From positions 69,626,001 to 69,690,000 of the forward strand of contig JBITNC010000001.1 of assembly GCA_050084985.1 (NCBI GenBank): a stretch of 64,000 nt of DNA, read 5' to 3'. Shown piece by piece: positions 32,746-43,900 of the stretch (its first letter is position 1; every line of letters starts with the position of its first letter). The stretch is from Nageia nagi. Lineage: Eukaryota > Pinophyta. The notes below the pieces were generated by a model. That model ran no database searches, was not told the DNA's origin, and was given only the letters and a program-made list of their open reading frames with translations. The position numbers and the translations under genes are program-made.

Positions 32746-33245
32746 AGACATAAAATAGAGCCCATTGATTTTAAGTGATGACATCATAATTTTTAATTGA
32801 AATTATCTGTCTTGAATAACCAATGGCAGGTGAAGATTTATGAAGACATCAAATAGAGCCTATAGATTTTGAGTGATGATGTCATAATTTTTGATTGAAA
32901 GTAGTGGGTACCAAAATAAGTAATAGTGAGTGAAGATTTATGAAGACATCAAATAGAGCCCATCGATTCTGAGTGATGACATCATAGTTTTTGATTGAAA
33001 TTAGAGGGTCTCAAAATAAGCAATGGTAGATGAAGATTTATGAAGACATCAAATAGAGTCCACCAATTTTGAGTGATGATGTCATAATTTTTGATTAAAA
33101 TCAATGAGTCCTAGAATAAGAAATGGTAGGAGAAGATTTATGAAGACATCAAATAGAGCCCATCAATTCTAAGAGATGATATCATAATTTTTGATTGAAA
33201 TCAGTAGGTCCCAAAAGAGCTAGATCATCAAGAAAGCCTGATGAA
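32746..33245 (+). repeat. 100 bp tandem repeat in X2 LTR, five copies
   Basis: Units start with AGACATAAAATAG or AGACATCAAATAG at 32746, 32844, 32944, 33044 and 33144, so the period is 100 (98 once). Each unit has an imperfect dyad of CCCATCGATTTTGA and TTGAAATCAGTGGG type around an ATGACATCA or ATGATGTCA word. Confidence 0.93.
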
Positions 33246-33781
33246 GAAAATAGAACCCACAAGTAAAGGTAAGAGTAAAGGAACACCTAAGTCCACTTTG
33301 TATTAAGTGTTTGACTTTGGGGCCCTATTAATGTGTCAACACCAACTCATTTTCACATAACAATGGTAGTTTTTTCTCGAATCAAGCTGACATAATGTTT
33401 ACAAACCACCATTACTCTAATTACTAACATCTATAGTAAAGATCATAAAGGTTGCAAAGAAGTAGATAGCAGCTAACATAGCATAGTACCAAATCATATC
33501 CATCAATTTACATATAAATAATTATTCATACAACTATAGTGCTATCTTCAATCAGCTATAGGGTTGAAGAAGGAGCAGTCAATGATATGTTAGAAGGATT
33601 GTAGCTCTATGGACATGGCTATTTAGCAATTACAAATTCCTAAATGTCATGCTGTTGGTACTTATTTATTATGTAATCTAACATAATTGTAGTATTTATA
33701 GCACTATTTTAGTTATTTCATTCAATGCTAGCAATTATGTATATTAATGAAACATAACCACCCAAGAAGGGGGAAAAGTTG

Positions 33782-33789
33782 TATAAATA
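33782..33789 (+). promoter_or_regulatory. TATA box of X2 LTR
   Basis: TATAAATA follows GGGGGAAAAGTTG. The counterparts TATAAATAG are at about 54388, 57433 and 59840 in the other X LTRs, all in the same context. Confidence 0.6.
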
Positions 33790-34301
33790 GCTAATTTTAG
33801 AGATCAAAAGGGTTGGACATTCTAGCAAATTTGCCCAAATCTGTAAGATCTATTCACATGTGATAATACAAATAGATAATGCTTTATCTTCTCGCAACAA
33901 AGTGGCTATTTAATGCTTTTGTAGATGTTGTGTGAAATATTTTCTTCAAATTATGGTTGTGTATTGTGATTGTGAGACCCCAAGTGTGAGATAGCTTGCT
34001 ATTCTTGATCTTAGCCATGGATTGCTACCTATGTTGCAATGCTTGGGTTGTATATTTATTTTTTTAGCTTTTTTTATTTACTTTTCTCTTTCCTATAACT
34101 CTTTATCCTTTCATTTCCTTCATTTACTTTTAACCTTAAATATAGATAGGAACTAGCCTATAAACCAAAGATTGAGCAGAATCAGAGCACATCCCACCAC
34201 ATTATGCTCTATTAAGGAACCTACTATTATGGGTAGTGGAAAACATGAACATACCAAATCCTTTGAGGTTATGCTATACCAATCAACAGTAACCAGTTCC
34301 A

Positions 34302-34558
34302 TTTTTAGCATGCCTAATGGAAAATAAGCTAAATTCCATATTTAACAGGTGTAGTTAGGCTTGATAACCTCATTTGGTGGGCTATCAATTAAATCCCTCA
34401 ATATTATAATGTTCTTTTAACCTTATTAGTGACTCTACTATTAACTATTCAATGTTTTGAACCCTAGCACCTTTAGAATGTATACTAACTAGAAGTGCCA
34501 AAAATTCCCTTAGATAGCCTAGATTTCAAGAGATATCAGTTCCTCATAGAAAGACTAG
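34302..34558 (+). promoter_or_regulatory. X2 primer site and short leader
   Basis: TTTTTAGCATGCCTAATGG directly follows the LTR; the better preserved copy in X5 is TTTTTGGCATGCTTGATAGG. The rest is leader or lost gag start with PRFQE-type residues near 34520. Confidence 0.6.
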
Positions 34559-35440
34559 GTGAAATATTCTCATGTTGTATCCCCTTTGGTCCCCTTAAGG
34601 GCAATCCCACTATCAATTGTATTTGACTCAATTCTTAAAAATCCTTCATCTCCTACCCATTCTTCAAGTATGGCTCAACCAATATATTTTCTTGCTTGGA
34701 ATAATAGTCATCCTTTGGTTATTGTTGCTAATTCCCCTCCTATACCTTAAGTAGCTTTCAAAGTTTTACCTAAGTATGATGGATCTAAAAAGACATCATA
34801 TGAACATTATCAAGATGTATCTTTATTGGCTTCAAGCTTTGATATTATAAATGAAATCATGATGACTAGATTATTGTCACACTCTTTTGAAGGCAAAGCA
34901 ACCAAATGGTTCAAAACTCTTACTTCCCAATCTATAAATTTATGGGGAGAGTTATGTTAGGCTTTAATTAAAATATTTGCTGCAGATGGTGATGATAGCA
35001 TGTTTCTCAACATTATAGCATGTATCAAAATACATCCTTATGAATCCATTGATGATTTCAATATTAGATTTGAAAGAAATGGAAATCCATACTAGCAAGG
35101 ATTAGACCAAAAAATTCACAAGATCTAATGTATTATAGGAAGGCTTTCCTTCCTGACCTCAATATGATTATTATTATGTTAGGAGATACATTCTCACACA
35201 TTTATCAAATAGTAAAAATTATAGAACATACCTTAGTGTCCTTTGGTAAAATGTAGCTTAGAACAATCATGCCTTTATTCTCAAATTTGCCTTCTAAATA
35301 GGCTCCATAAATAGGCCATCCTGGAGTTCTAGCCTTATCACCTCCTCCCAAACCTATTGTCCAAAATTAGTTACCAACATTACCCACTTTTGCATCCACA
35401 AGTACTAGTGCTGAACCTAAATCTCAAGAAGAGGAAAGAA
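34559..35440 (+). pseudogene. X2 gag capsid domain
   Basis: One frame from 34559 to about 35095 (stops at 34748, 34958 and near 35090) reads AWNNSHPLVIVANSPPIP, VAFKVLPKYDGSKKTSYEHY, RLLSHSFEGKATKWFKTLTS, WGELC and DDSMFLNIIACIKIHPYESI. It then shifts frame. It corresponds closely to X1 (19821-19414). The KWF motif and the flanking helices mark the retrotransposon gag capsid. Confidence 0.87.
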
Positions 35441-36326
35441 TAAGGTAGTTGGAGGTAACTATCAAGAATCTAACCAATAAGCTCACTCTATAAGAAAGGT
35501 AGAATCATGGTTTTAATTATAGAATATATGATAACCAATATCAAGTAAGATTCTAGCCTAAATTCAACTAACTAGAATAGATAAATCCTTACAAAATAAT
35601 TGAAAATGTTGTTATGATTAGTTTTAAAGATAGTGCTGCTTTGGGCATTATGAAATGGTTTACATCATGTTTAGCTCCTCATTTTTTAGATTCATGTGTG
35701 GTGTATCAATATTAGTACTTGGGCTTACATTCTAACTAGATAGTGGAACCTACATCAGATCCTACTATTGATCTCATAATGGTGAACTTTTAGCTTTTAA
35801 GATATGTTGAAGAATAAGCAAATTATGTTCAAACTAGAGCAACTTCTTCAATAGTTCCACAACAACCCCAATTCACTCAGTAATATCGAGCATCCACTCA
35901 AGTACAACTTGAACCTAGGGAAGCTAAGGCTCCCTTAGCTTAGCCTTAGAACCAATAATATGAAGTTCCATTAAATTTGAGTACTATTCCATCAAATATA
36001 GGTAGTAATGCCTCATTTGAAACAAACCCTATTACAACTAAGAAAGAAGTCCCACAGAAGGAGAGACACAGTACATTTAGATATCCTTTCATTACTGATT
36101 ATCATAAAGAAAAAGCTACTCAACATTTCAGAACACATCAACAAGAGAAACCAAGTAAGTTCATCTCATATGCTCCATACAATATTATAGAAGAATTAAA
36201 GAAAACTTCTTGTAGGATGACTATGTTTGATGCATTAAAGATACCAAGTCAATTATATCTTTTGCAAGAAGCTTTGAAGTTAAGAAATAGTAAAAAAAGT
36301 TAAATGAAGAGAACCCCATCTATGCA
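35441..36326 (+). pseudogene. X2 gag C-terminus with zinc-knuckle remnant and linker
   Basis: A charged helix (QEEERIR, LEVTIKNLTNKLTL) at about 35425-35500. A knuckle remnant is at about 35655-35700 (WFTSCLAPHFLDSCV) which, compared with X1 and X5, fits spacing C-x2-C-x3-H-x4-C with the first Cys read as Phe. Then come an IDLIMVNF motif, a Q/P-rich linker, and an open stretch 35977-36303 with EELKKTSCRMTMFDALKIP shared with X1 and X5. The knuckle should bind the genomic RNA. Confidence 0.75.
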
Positions 36327-36950
36327 ATGTCTAAAGATGTCCCTCCAACTCTAATAGGTATAACAAGACCCCCACCTTTCTATTTATCTCTAAGATTAGA
36401 AGGTTGGGGATTGAATAATTGTATGATTGATACCAGAGCTACAATAACCGTAATCCCTAAAGCTATTGTAGATGAAATAAAGTTATATATTATAAGATGT
36501 ATTGATAGTATTATACAATTAGATTCTTTCTTAGTAGATGTAGTTGGTAGTGTCAAAGGAGTTCAAATAACTTTGAATGCTTTCCTTGATTATCATGTTG
36601 TCTAAGATATTATTGTAGTTGATCTTCCATCTTTATTTAAAATATGTCTTTCCAAAGAATTTACTACTAAATTGGGAGGATACCTAGCTTTAGATTACAA
36701 TCACCTTCTTCTTCCCTTTCAAAACAAATAGGTAAAAATTTTGAATAAAGGTGCCAAAACTATCCATCTCAAAAGGATCATTGAACAAAATTGTATGAAT
36801 GATCCACAACTAGTGGAAGTATTTGAAAGTAACACATTGAGGGAATCATTACTAACAATTGAAGTTCTTTCAATAAATGATCTAAATTATTAAGTCATAG
36901 ATGTTAGCATGGGAAATTATTATTTATATAAGAAAACGTAGCTAATCTTA
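36327..36950 (+). pseudogene. X2 protease
   Basis: 36327-36605 reads FYLSLRLEGWGLNNCMIDTR, then ATITVIPKAIVDEIKL and VDVVGSVKGVQITLNAF. The active site that should be D-[ST]-G-A reads D-T-R-A. X5 has the same Gly to Arg change and X1 reads DTEN, so the protease loop is damaged in all three copies. Downstream, YLALDYNHLLLPFQNK and a short spacer with ESLLTIEVLSINDLN lead directly into the RNase H. Confidence 0.8.
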
Positions 36951-37400
36951 GTCATTATTGTTAAAGAACATGAGATATGGATAATGTATTTTGATGGTTA
37001 TCAATGTAGACATGGATGTGGAGCTTAAGTGGTGTTCAAATCTCTAAAGGGAAATACCAAAATATTCTCCTTCTGATTCAATGAACTTGTACAAATAATG
37101 CTACTAAGTATGAAACCTTTTGTTTAAGGTTATCTAAAGCAATCAATATAGGCATCAAATGCTTAATTATTCATGATGATTTACAATTGGTCATTAAGTA
37201 GGTCAAAAATTAGATCAATGCAAAACATCATTATCTAAAGAACTACAAGAATAGAGTGTGAGATTTATTGGAATCATTCTTGGTTATCACTTTTATATCT
37301 ATTCCTAAAAGACACAACTAAATGGTTGATGCACTTGCTAGAAGAGGGGCACATTATAATCTTGCTCATTATAAAAGAGAAGCTCTTAGAGTCAAAGTTT
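36951..37400 (+). pseudogene. X2 RNase H located between protease and RT
   Basis: KEHEIWIMYFDGYQCRHGCG starts at about 36964. After a one-base frame change near 37090 follow TNNATKYETFCLRLSKAINI, IIHDDLQLVIK, KHHYLKNYKN, ISIPRKHN and MVDALARRGAHYN. The four catalytic positions of RNase HI are all present (Asp in FDG, Glu in KYE, Asp in HDD, Asp in VDA). The pattern (TNNxxxYE, ..DLxLV.., PR..N..VDALA) is the archaeal-type RNase H that T1 carries after its own RNase H. Here it precedes the RT by about 450 bases. Stops: TAA, TGA, TAG, TAG, TGA and TAA along the domain. X5 has the same domain in the same place. Confidence 0.88.
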
Positions 37401-37850
37401 AGTGTAGGCCTTCAATACCTGATGTTGCAAACTTCTAGCAAGTATTCAACTTTAATGAGCATATTATGAACTTCCTTATGGATGAAGTAGTGGCTCACAT
37501 TTTTGGTATTTAGGAAATGCCTGATTGTTTCTAAGAATCAAATGTTATTCAACTTAGGAATAATATTATACCAAAAGAATTTCTCTCTTTTGAAAGACTT
37601 TTTGATTCAAAAGATGTCCAAAAAGCTAAGTCTATGGCCATCCTGAAGGAGAATTATGTTGAGCTAGAAGTAGAACTTAGGAAGTATATAAAAATTAGTT
37701 TAGAGTGTTCTAATATAGAAAAGGTTGTTATATCTCAAATTTATCATAAGTTTTTCCAAGTAATTGCTTGGACTTATGATGATCTTAAGACATATGATAA
37801 GAGTGTCATCAACACACAATTGAGCTTAAATTAGATGTCAAACCATACAA
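37401..37850 (+). pseudogene. X2 spacer before RT
   Basis: An acidic helix-rich spacer. VSFERLFDSxDxxKAKS-like residues are visible (LSFERLFDSKDVQKAKSM), and the stretch ends VIAWTYDDLKTYDKSVINTQ, the usual entry motif of a Tat-like RT (FAWSYxDL in T1 form). Mostly one frame from 37634 to 37834. Confidence 0.8.
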
Positions 37851-38640
37851 GTAAAAACAAATACCAGTCAACCCAAAAATAAAGGAAGTTATGAAACAAG
37901 AGTTAATCAAGCTTCTTGATTTAAAAATTATTTATCCTATCAAGCATTCTTCTTGGGTTGCAAATCTAGTTTCTGTTAGAAAAAAAGTGGAGAAATCAAA
38001 CTCTATGTTGATTTCAAAAATTTAAATAAAGTGTTTCTTAAAGATAATTATCCTCTCTCTCTTATGGATTAGATCCTGCATACAGTAGTTAGAGCTTGCT
38101 ATTTGTCAATGATTAATGGTTATTCAAGATTTAACTAGATTTGGGTGAAAGATGAAGATCAATTCAAACTACATTTACAACTAAATGGAAGACATTTGCT
38201 TTTTAAAGAATGCCATTTGGTCTTTCTAATGTAGGAGCTACCTTTCAAAGAGCCATAGATCATGAATTTGGTGAACTAATAAATAAGATTATACTGATAT
38301 ATCTAGATGATATCATAGTCTTCTCTAGAAGCAAAAATGATCACTTGGAACATCTAAGATAGGTCTTTGAAAGATGCATAAAATTTGGCATTTCAATAAA
38401 TCCAAAAAAAATAATTTTCATGGTTAACCAAGGAAAATTACTTGGTTATATTGTCTCAAAAGAGGGACTAGTAATCAATCTAGACAAAGTAAAAGCTATA
38501 GAAGCATTACCATTTCCCTCCAATGAGAGGGCATTACAATCATTCCTTGGTCAAATGAATTTTGTAAGAAAATTCATTAATAATTTTTCAAAGATTGTAT
38601 CTCCAATCACTTCAATGCTAAATAAAAATGTATTTTCTTG
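37851..38640 (+). pseudogene. X2 reverse transcriptase
   Basis: KLLDLKIIYPIKHSSWVANL, VSVRKK, shift, SGEIKLYVDFKNLNKVFLKD, MINGYSRFN, then after another shift the catalytic YLDD at 38299-38310 followed by IIVFSRS. The open stretch 38420-38641 reads GKLLGYIVSKEGLVINLDKV and RALQSFLGQMNFVRKFINNF, the thumb and connection. Both YLDD aspartates are intact. The product would copy RNA to DNA; it is disabled by frame changes near 37985, 38170 and 38240. Confidence 0.9.
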
Positions 38641-39135
38641 ATCATATGAAGTAAAAGTAGCCTTTAAAGAAATAATAAAAGCTATAATAGAAGCTTCCGT
38701 GCTTAAAAATCTTGATATGGCAAAAGATTTTATCATGTATGCACATGGAGCAAATAGGAGCATTACTACAATTATAGCATAAAAGGATGACAATAATGAA
38801 GAACATTTGATTACCTTTCATAGTTAAACACTGCATCAATACCAACAATGGTACTCATTTATTAAAAAATAAGTGTTTTCTATAATGAAGGGGCTTAAAC
38901 AATTTAAGTATTATGTCTTCCATAATAGAATCCTTGTATTTACTATCCATCCAAATGTAAGAAATTATATTATACAAAGAGATCTAGGTGAAGGATAAGT
39001 TGGTTGGATTACTAAAATAATTGAATATGACATAGAAATTAAGCTAATCAAGCTGATCAAAGGTAGGGATCTCTATGAAAATATAGCTGAAGCTTCACAT
39101 ATGATTGCTCTCATAGAGGATGAACAATAACTCAA
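38641..39135 (+). pseudogene. X2 RNase H (canonical position after RT)
   Basis: In the RT frame past a stop: EVKVAFKEIIKAIIEASVLK, YAHGANRSITTIIA, LITFHS, KGLKQFKYYVFHNRILVFT, and WITKIIEYDIEIKLIKLIKG at the end. These match the landmarks of the gypsy RNase H/tether (ASVL, RxxE-poor form). Catalytic residues are degenerate. X2 therefore has two RNase H domains flanking the RT. Confidence 0.8.
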
Positions 39136-40430
39136 TCAAAAAAGTGATTAGAGTAAATAAATCATATTTTATTTCCAAACTAGCAGTGCCTTGAAGCTCT
39201 AGATAGATTTCAAAGAAGAAGATTCAAGTTGCATGCCCTCAAGTTTATCATGATAGATGACCATATGTATAGAAATGTTTTTGATCAAACCCTACTAAGA
39301 TGTGTGACTTGAGATGAATCCTATGGAATATTGCATGAATTTCATTATGGATTCTTTAGAAGGCATTATAATGGACCAATTATAGTAGCAAAAGTATTAC
39401 AAGATGGATATTATTAACCTATTATATTTCAAGACTCATTCAAGATTTTTTGAGAATGTGATAAATGCAATAGATTGATGGAAAAGAGAAGACAAGCTGC
39501 AATGCCTCTCAAACCTATGGTAGTTGAAGAACCCTTTCAATAATGGGGTATGGACTTCATTAGTGTTATAAACCCACATTCCTTAGTAGGCCATAAGTTT
39601 ATTTTAATTGCAATAGATTACTTCACTAAATGGTTAGAGGCTATGCCATGTAAAAATGCAAATCAAGAAGTGGTGATAGAAATGATTAAAAGGATAATCA
39701 CTCACTTTGGAATCCCATAGACTATTATGTCAGATAATGGCTTGATATTTACTGAGGTTAGTTTGTTAAACTTTATGAATAAATATGGAGTGTACTAGTT
39801 GTTCTCTTCAAACTATTATTCATAAGGTAACAGGTTAGCCAAATCAACTAACAAAAATCTAACCTAGATTATCAAGAGAATAATTGAAGGGAATCCCAAA
39901 TAATGGCATACATAATTAGACTTTGCATTATATGTATATAGGATTAGCATAAAATTAGCAACAAAAACATCTCCATATGCATTGGTATATGGTAAAAGAC
40001 CATTGTTACCAATACACATGGAGTTCCTAGCATTGAAAATCTTGCAAGAAATTAAGACCATCACTTTGAACCATTACAATCCAGATATAATTAGCTCTTA
40101 CAATTGGAAGAAGATTAGAATAAAGCATATAAGTTATTCTAGCATCACTAGCACATTATTAAGAATTGGTTTGATAAGAAAAAGTCTTCTTGGATGAAGT
40201 TTGAACTAGGTGATATTGTCCTCAAATGGGATGAAGAAAGAGCAAAGCCCAAAAGACACCAAAAATTTGATTCTCTTTAGAGTGGACCTTACATCATCAC
40301 TCAAGCCATGCAAAGTAATACATTCAAATTATAAGATATTACTAGGTCCTAGAAATTACTTATTCCCATCAATAGGATCTATTTGAAACATTATCAGATG
40401 ATGAGGTGAGCTTGTAGTACCCATAAAATA
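39136..40430 (+). pseudogene. X2 integrase
   Basis: HHCC finger region: ILHEFHYGFFRRHYNG, then CDKCNRLMEKRRQA (39330-39500). Core: WGMDFISVINPHSLVGHKF with Asp at 39553-39555; IMSDNGLIF with Asp at 39733-39735; and RLAKSTNKN, where the catalytic Glu of the family motif LAEST reads Lys (39841-39843). The C-terminal part: SPYALVYGKRPLLPIHMEFL, then KFELGDIVLKWDEER and LQSGPYIITQAMQSN-like residues before the end near 40430. The Glu to Lys change alone would abolish integration. Confidence 0.88.
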
Positions 40431-40911
40431 ATGTATATTGTAAATAGTTTTTTAGCAAAAAAAAAGAGGGACTTGTACATCTCCTACACACAGTTCTCAA
40501 AAAGTAGGTAACCATTAATGATCAACTTTAATTCAGCTTTATCAAGAATGTTAATGTACTGCTTAGCTATCAACTAAATAAGGCAACATTTAAGAAAATA
40601 TTTTTTAGATTTCATAAATCATCACATATGTACTGCATATTAAGTTTGGCATGCTTTGAAACTACTTATCTAGCTTATGCCAGCTCAATCTGTACAATGC
40701 GTAGGTCTCAAGATATTCAAGTAGTAATTACCATTAATGGAAATCTTACCAATTTAGATAAATAAAATTCCCCCTATACCCTCTAGTTCAACACTTAGCT
40801 AATTTCAAGCACATAAGTTTTTAGAGCATTCAAAACTTATAGATTTTAGAGCTGAATTGAATTAAGAGATAAAAAAGTTGGACCTTGCATAGCCTAGATT
40901 ACCATTTTCAA
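40431..40911 (+). other. Spacer between X2 integrase and extra ORF
   Basis: AT-rich with no ORF. It may hold a splice or initiation signal for the downstream ORF; none recognised. Confidence 0.5.
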
Positions 40912-43900
40912 ATGACAACCAGAGGTTCAAGGAAGGGTGTTGATATTATGGCAAATTCTCAATCATCCTTTATAGCTAAAATATATCAACTCAATGTTGA
41001 CCTTTTGACCATGCAAGAAGAATATCTTGAGAATGCCCTAGGAATAAAATGAACTAATATGGGGGTGATCAATCATATGGACACATGGAGAGCTGACCCC
41101 AATCGCATTCTTTTGCAGTAAAAAATACCCAAGGTCACTAAAAAGGGGAAGTCAGTAGCTTATTCAAAAAGGGATGTCATGATTGACTAGAGCCTAGCCT
41201 ATTATGTGCCCTATGATTCATTTACTTACCCTAAGCTGTTATATTCATTAGCACACATTCATCACCAAAAGGGTTACCAGATAAGAATGTTCAAGAACCC
41301 AAAAGAGGGATATGCATTAGAGTAAAAATTTGAAGTAGTACTAGATTACTCTCCTAATTCCATCATCCAAATGTTTTCTATTTTAGTATACTGGATTTTC
41401 ATGTGAAAAAATAAATCGATTTAAAAAAGGAGAGGAATGACTTCTATGTCAATCAAGATGAAATGGTGAAGTTGGATTAGTGGAAGATATTAAGATAGTA
41501 GGAAGGCCCAACTCTTGCCAAGCTATCAGATAGCCCTATTTGAAAGAAAAAAGGCTAGAGATGTGTTGTAAGCACTGGTAGTTATCCTAGAAAGAAAACC
41601 TAGATTGAAGCAAATGAAGCCATGGTATATATGGCTTATAATATTATAGAGGCACATGTCTGCTATGACTTTTTAGCTTTCATTAATAATGAAATAAAGA
41701 GGCATCTATTCAAAATAATAAATTTAGAATTCAAACATTCTTCATATCTTTTATGGTCTTTGCCCATCAAAATCTTAACAAACTTATAGAGGTAGGGTTA
41801 CTAGTTCACCTGATGAATTCTAGTGCTATACCAGTACCAATTGACTTGATGGTACCAATTTTGAGTAAGTTTCATGGATCCTAATATGAATTTATGGACA
41901 AGTTCTATGCAAAAGTAGTACAAATTTTGATCAAAAAAATCCTCAACAAACTATGCAAAAGCACAATGAGGGAGCTACAAGTAGGAAACAAAATTAGTGA
42001 TTGGTACTTCTTAAGAAACTGCATCGTAATAGTCAAGCATGGGTATTTTGAGAGACTTTTTTTATTACCCAAGTATGTAACCCTTTAGCTATATTCAATA
42101 GAAATGAGAAAGTAAATTTGTGCCATAGAAACCAAATATAGGTTTAGAGGTAATTTTAATTCTATTATAGATATACCAACTTCTACTAAAAATTTTACTC
42201 TTTTAGAAATAGGATGTAAAGATAGTATAGCTGAATTCATTGTATAGAATTTTAAATTAGATATGGTGGAAGCTCCATGGATGTATGACCCTTTAGGAGA
42301 GATGATCCAAATAATAACATCAAGTAAAAAATGTCTAGCTTTTGTCCATGAGAGTAGGCCTCATATAGAATATTTTGTAAATAAAATTGAATAAAAAGTA
42401 GAAATGTACCTTGATTAGTAGTTTACACCCTTGAATAAGGCTTGGATGCCCTTGAGGGGATAAGGAAGTATAGAAACTAGGAAAATAAGTGATAAGATTT
42501 TGTCCTCAACCCAAAAGTCCTCATCCATTTACCAAATCTTGGGTGAGATCCAAATAAAATTCATTATTTTATAAAATTTAGATTTGAGTATATAACAAAA
42601 ATTCATCGCATAAAGAGTGAATTATTTGAAAAATTCAAATATGATAAGTACTAGGAGGTTGAATATGCCAAAGATCCCTTTCCAGAGTTGACATAGCCCC
42701 TTCCTCCTCATTTTCAGAGAAAATCTACTACAAGAGCAAGGCCTGTACATGTAAGACAACCATTTAGCATGGTTAAACTTTCAAAGAAGGAGAGTAGCAT
42801 CTCTCAGACACTACCAGCTCTTCCAAAGAGCCTTCTCCAAAGAAGAAAAAGAAAATTCAAACCCTTGCTCAAAAATAAGTAACCTTGGAGAAAGAAGAGA
42901 GGCCTATAAAAAAGCCCCACATCACTACGATCAAGTCACAGTCACAAATGATTATACCTCCATCTTCAAAGGCTATAGAGGAAATTCTAGAGGTAGTGGC
43001 AAAAGAGGAAAATATTTTTGATACAAAAGAGTTAGGATATCCCCAAGATGTAGATACTAATGTTACACAAGAAGCCCAAATGCAAGAACAAACCTTGAAA
43101 AAGAAGCAAACCTAGACTCAACAAGGCAGGGAAAGCGTACTTGGAGTTAGTAGATCTACAATAGCTACACTTGGAGGAGGATTGGGAGATGATGATGAAT
43201 GTAGAAAAAAGAAACACTTTGGACCAATGGATAAAGCTAAGGATGAAGACAAGATCATGGATGAGATAGAGCAAGAAATAGAAGTTCAATACTTGACACC
43301 TCCCCAATAGTCATAGCCTTCCCAACAAGTTGAGACATCTACTTTAGGTGGAATTACTACTCCTCATTCTTTGATTCCTATAGCCTCACAAGAGGAAATA
43401 AAATTAATTTTTTCTACACAAATTGTAGAGCCCATTGATTGAGCAACTTTTGTTAATAAATCTCCTATGTTCCTTGAGCAAAAGTTGAGAATTTTGAGCA
43501 AGGTAACATAAATGGGAGATATTAAATAGCATAGATATCTTTTAAAGAAGGGAAACTAGATATTACTCCCATGGTTATAATTGATCTAAATATGCAGAGT
43601 GCACCAATAATTAATCAGTCAAGATTCTAGTAAATACTTCAATGGTAGCCAACAAAAGTCTTCAAGCAATGGAGACTAAGATAGAAAAATTAAATAAGAA
43701 AATAGATCAGTATAAGAAAGATTGCTCCCTTAAAGACAAAATAATAGCTATGTTACAGAATAAAAACAAAGACTTGATTGCAAAGCTTGGCAAGTAGAAG
43801 TTAGAGTTTAATAAGAGCATAATAACAACAAAAGCTGAGCTAGATGCTGCAAATCAAACAATACAAGATTTCAATGCTTAAGTATAGTCATTGATGCTTA

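Larger units (their letters stand above)
32446..34301 (+). repeat. X2 5' LTR
   Basis: 1.86 kb, starting TGTATTCTTTTAGAATTACA and ending GTTCCA before the primer site. It contains five 100 bp units (32746-33245), a TATA box at 33782, and a U5-like region ending with the family-conserved CTTTGAGGTTATGCTATA block. The five bases before it are ATAAT; no matching copy is seen in the window. Confidence 0.85.

Noticed and set aside
36951-37400. RNase H before RT as an artefact of nested insertion
   Set aside because: It joins protease and RT spacers without element termini, and X5 shows the same junction in an independent copy.
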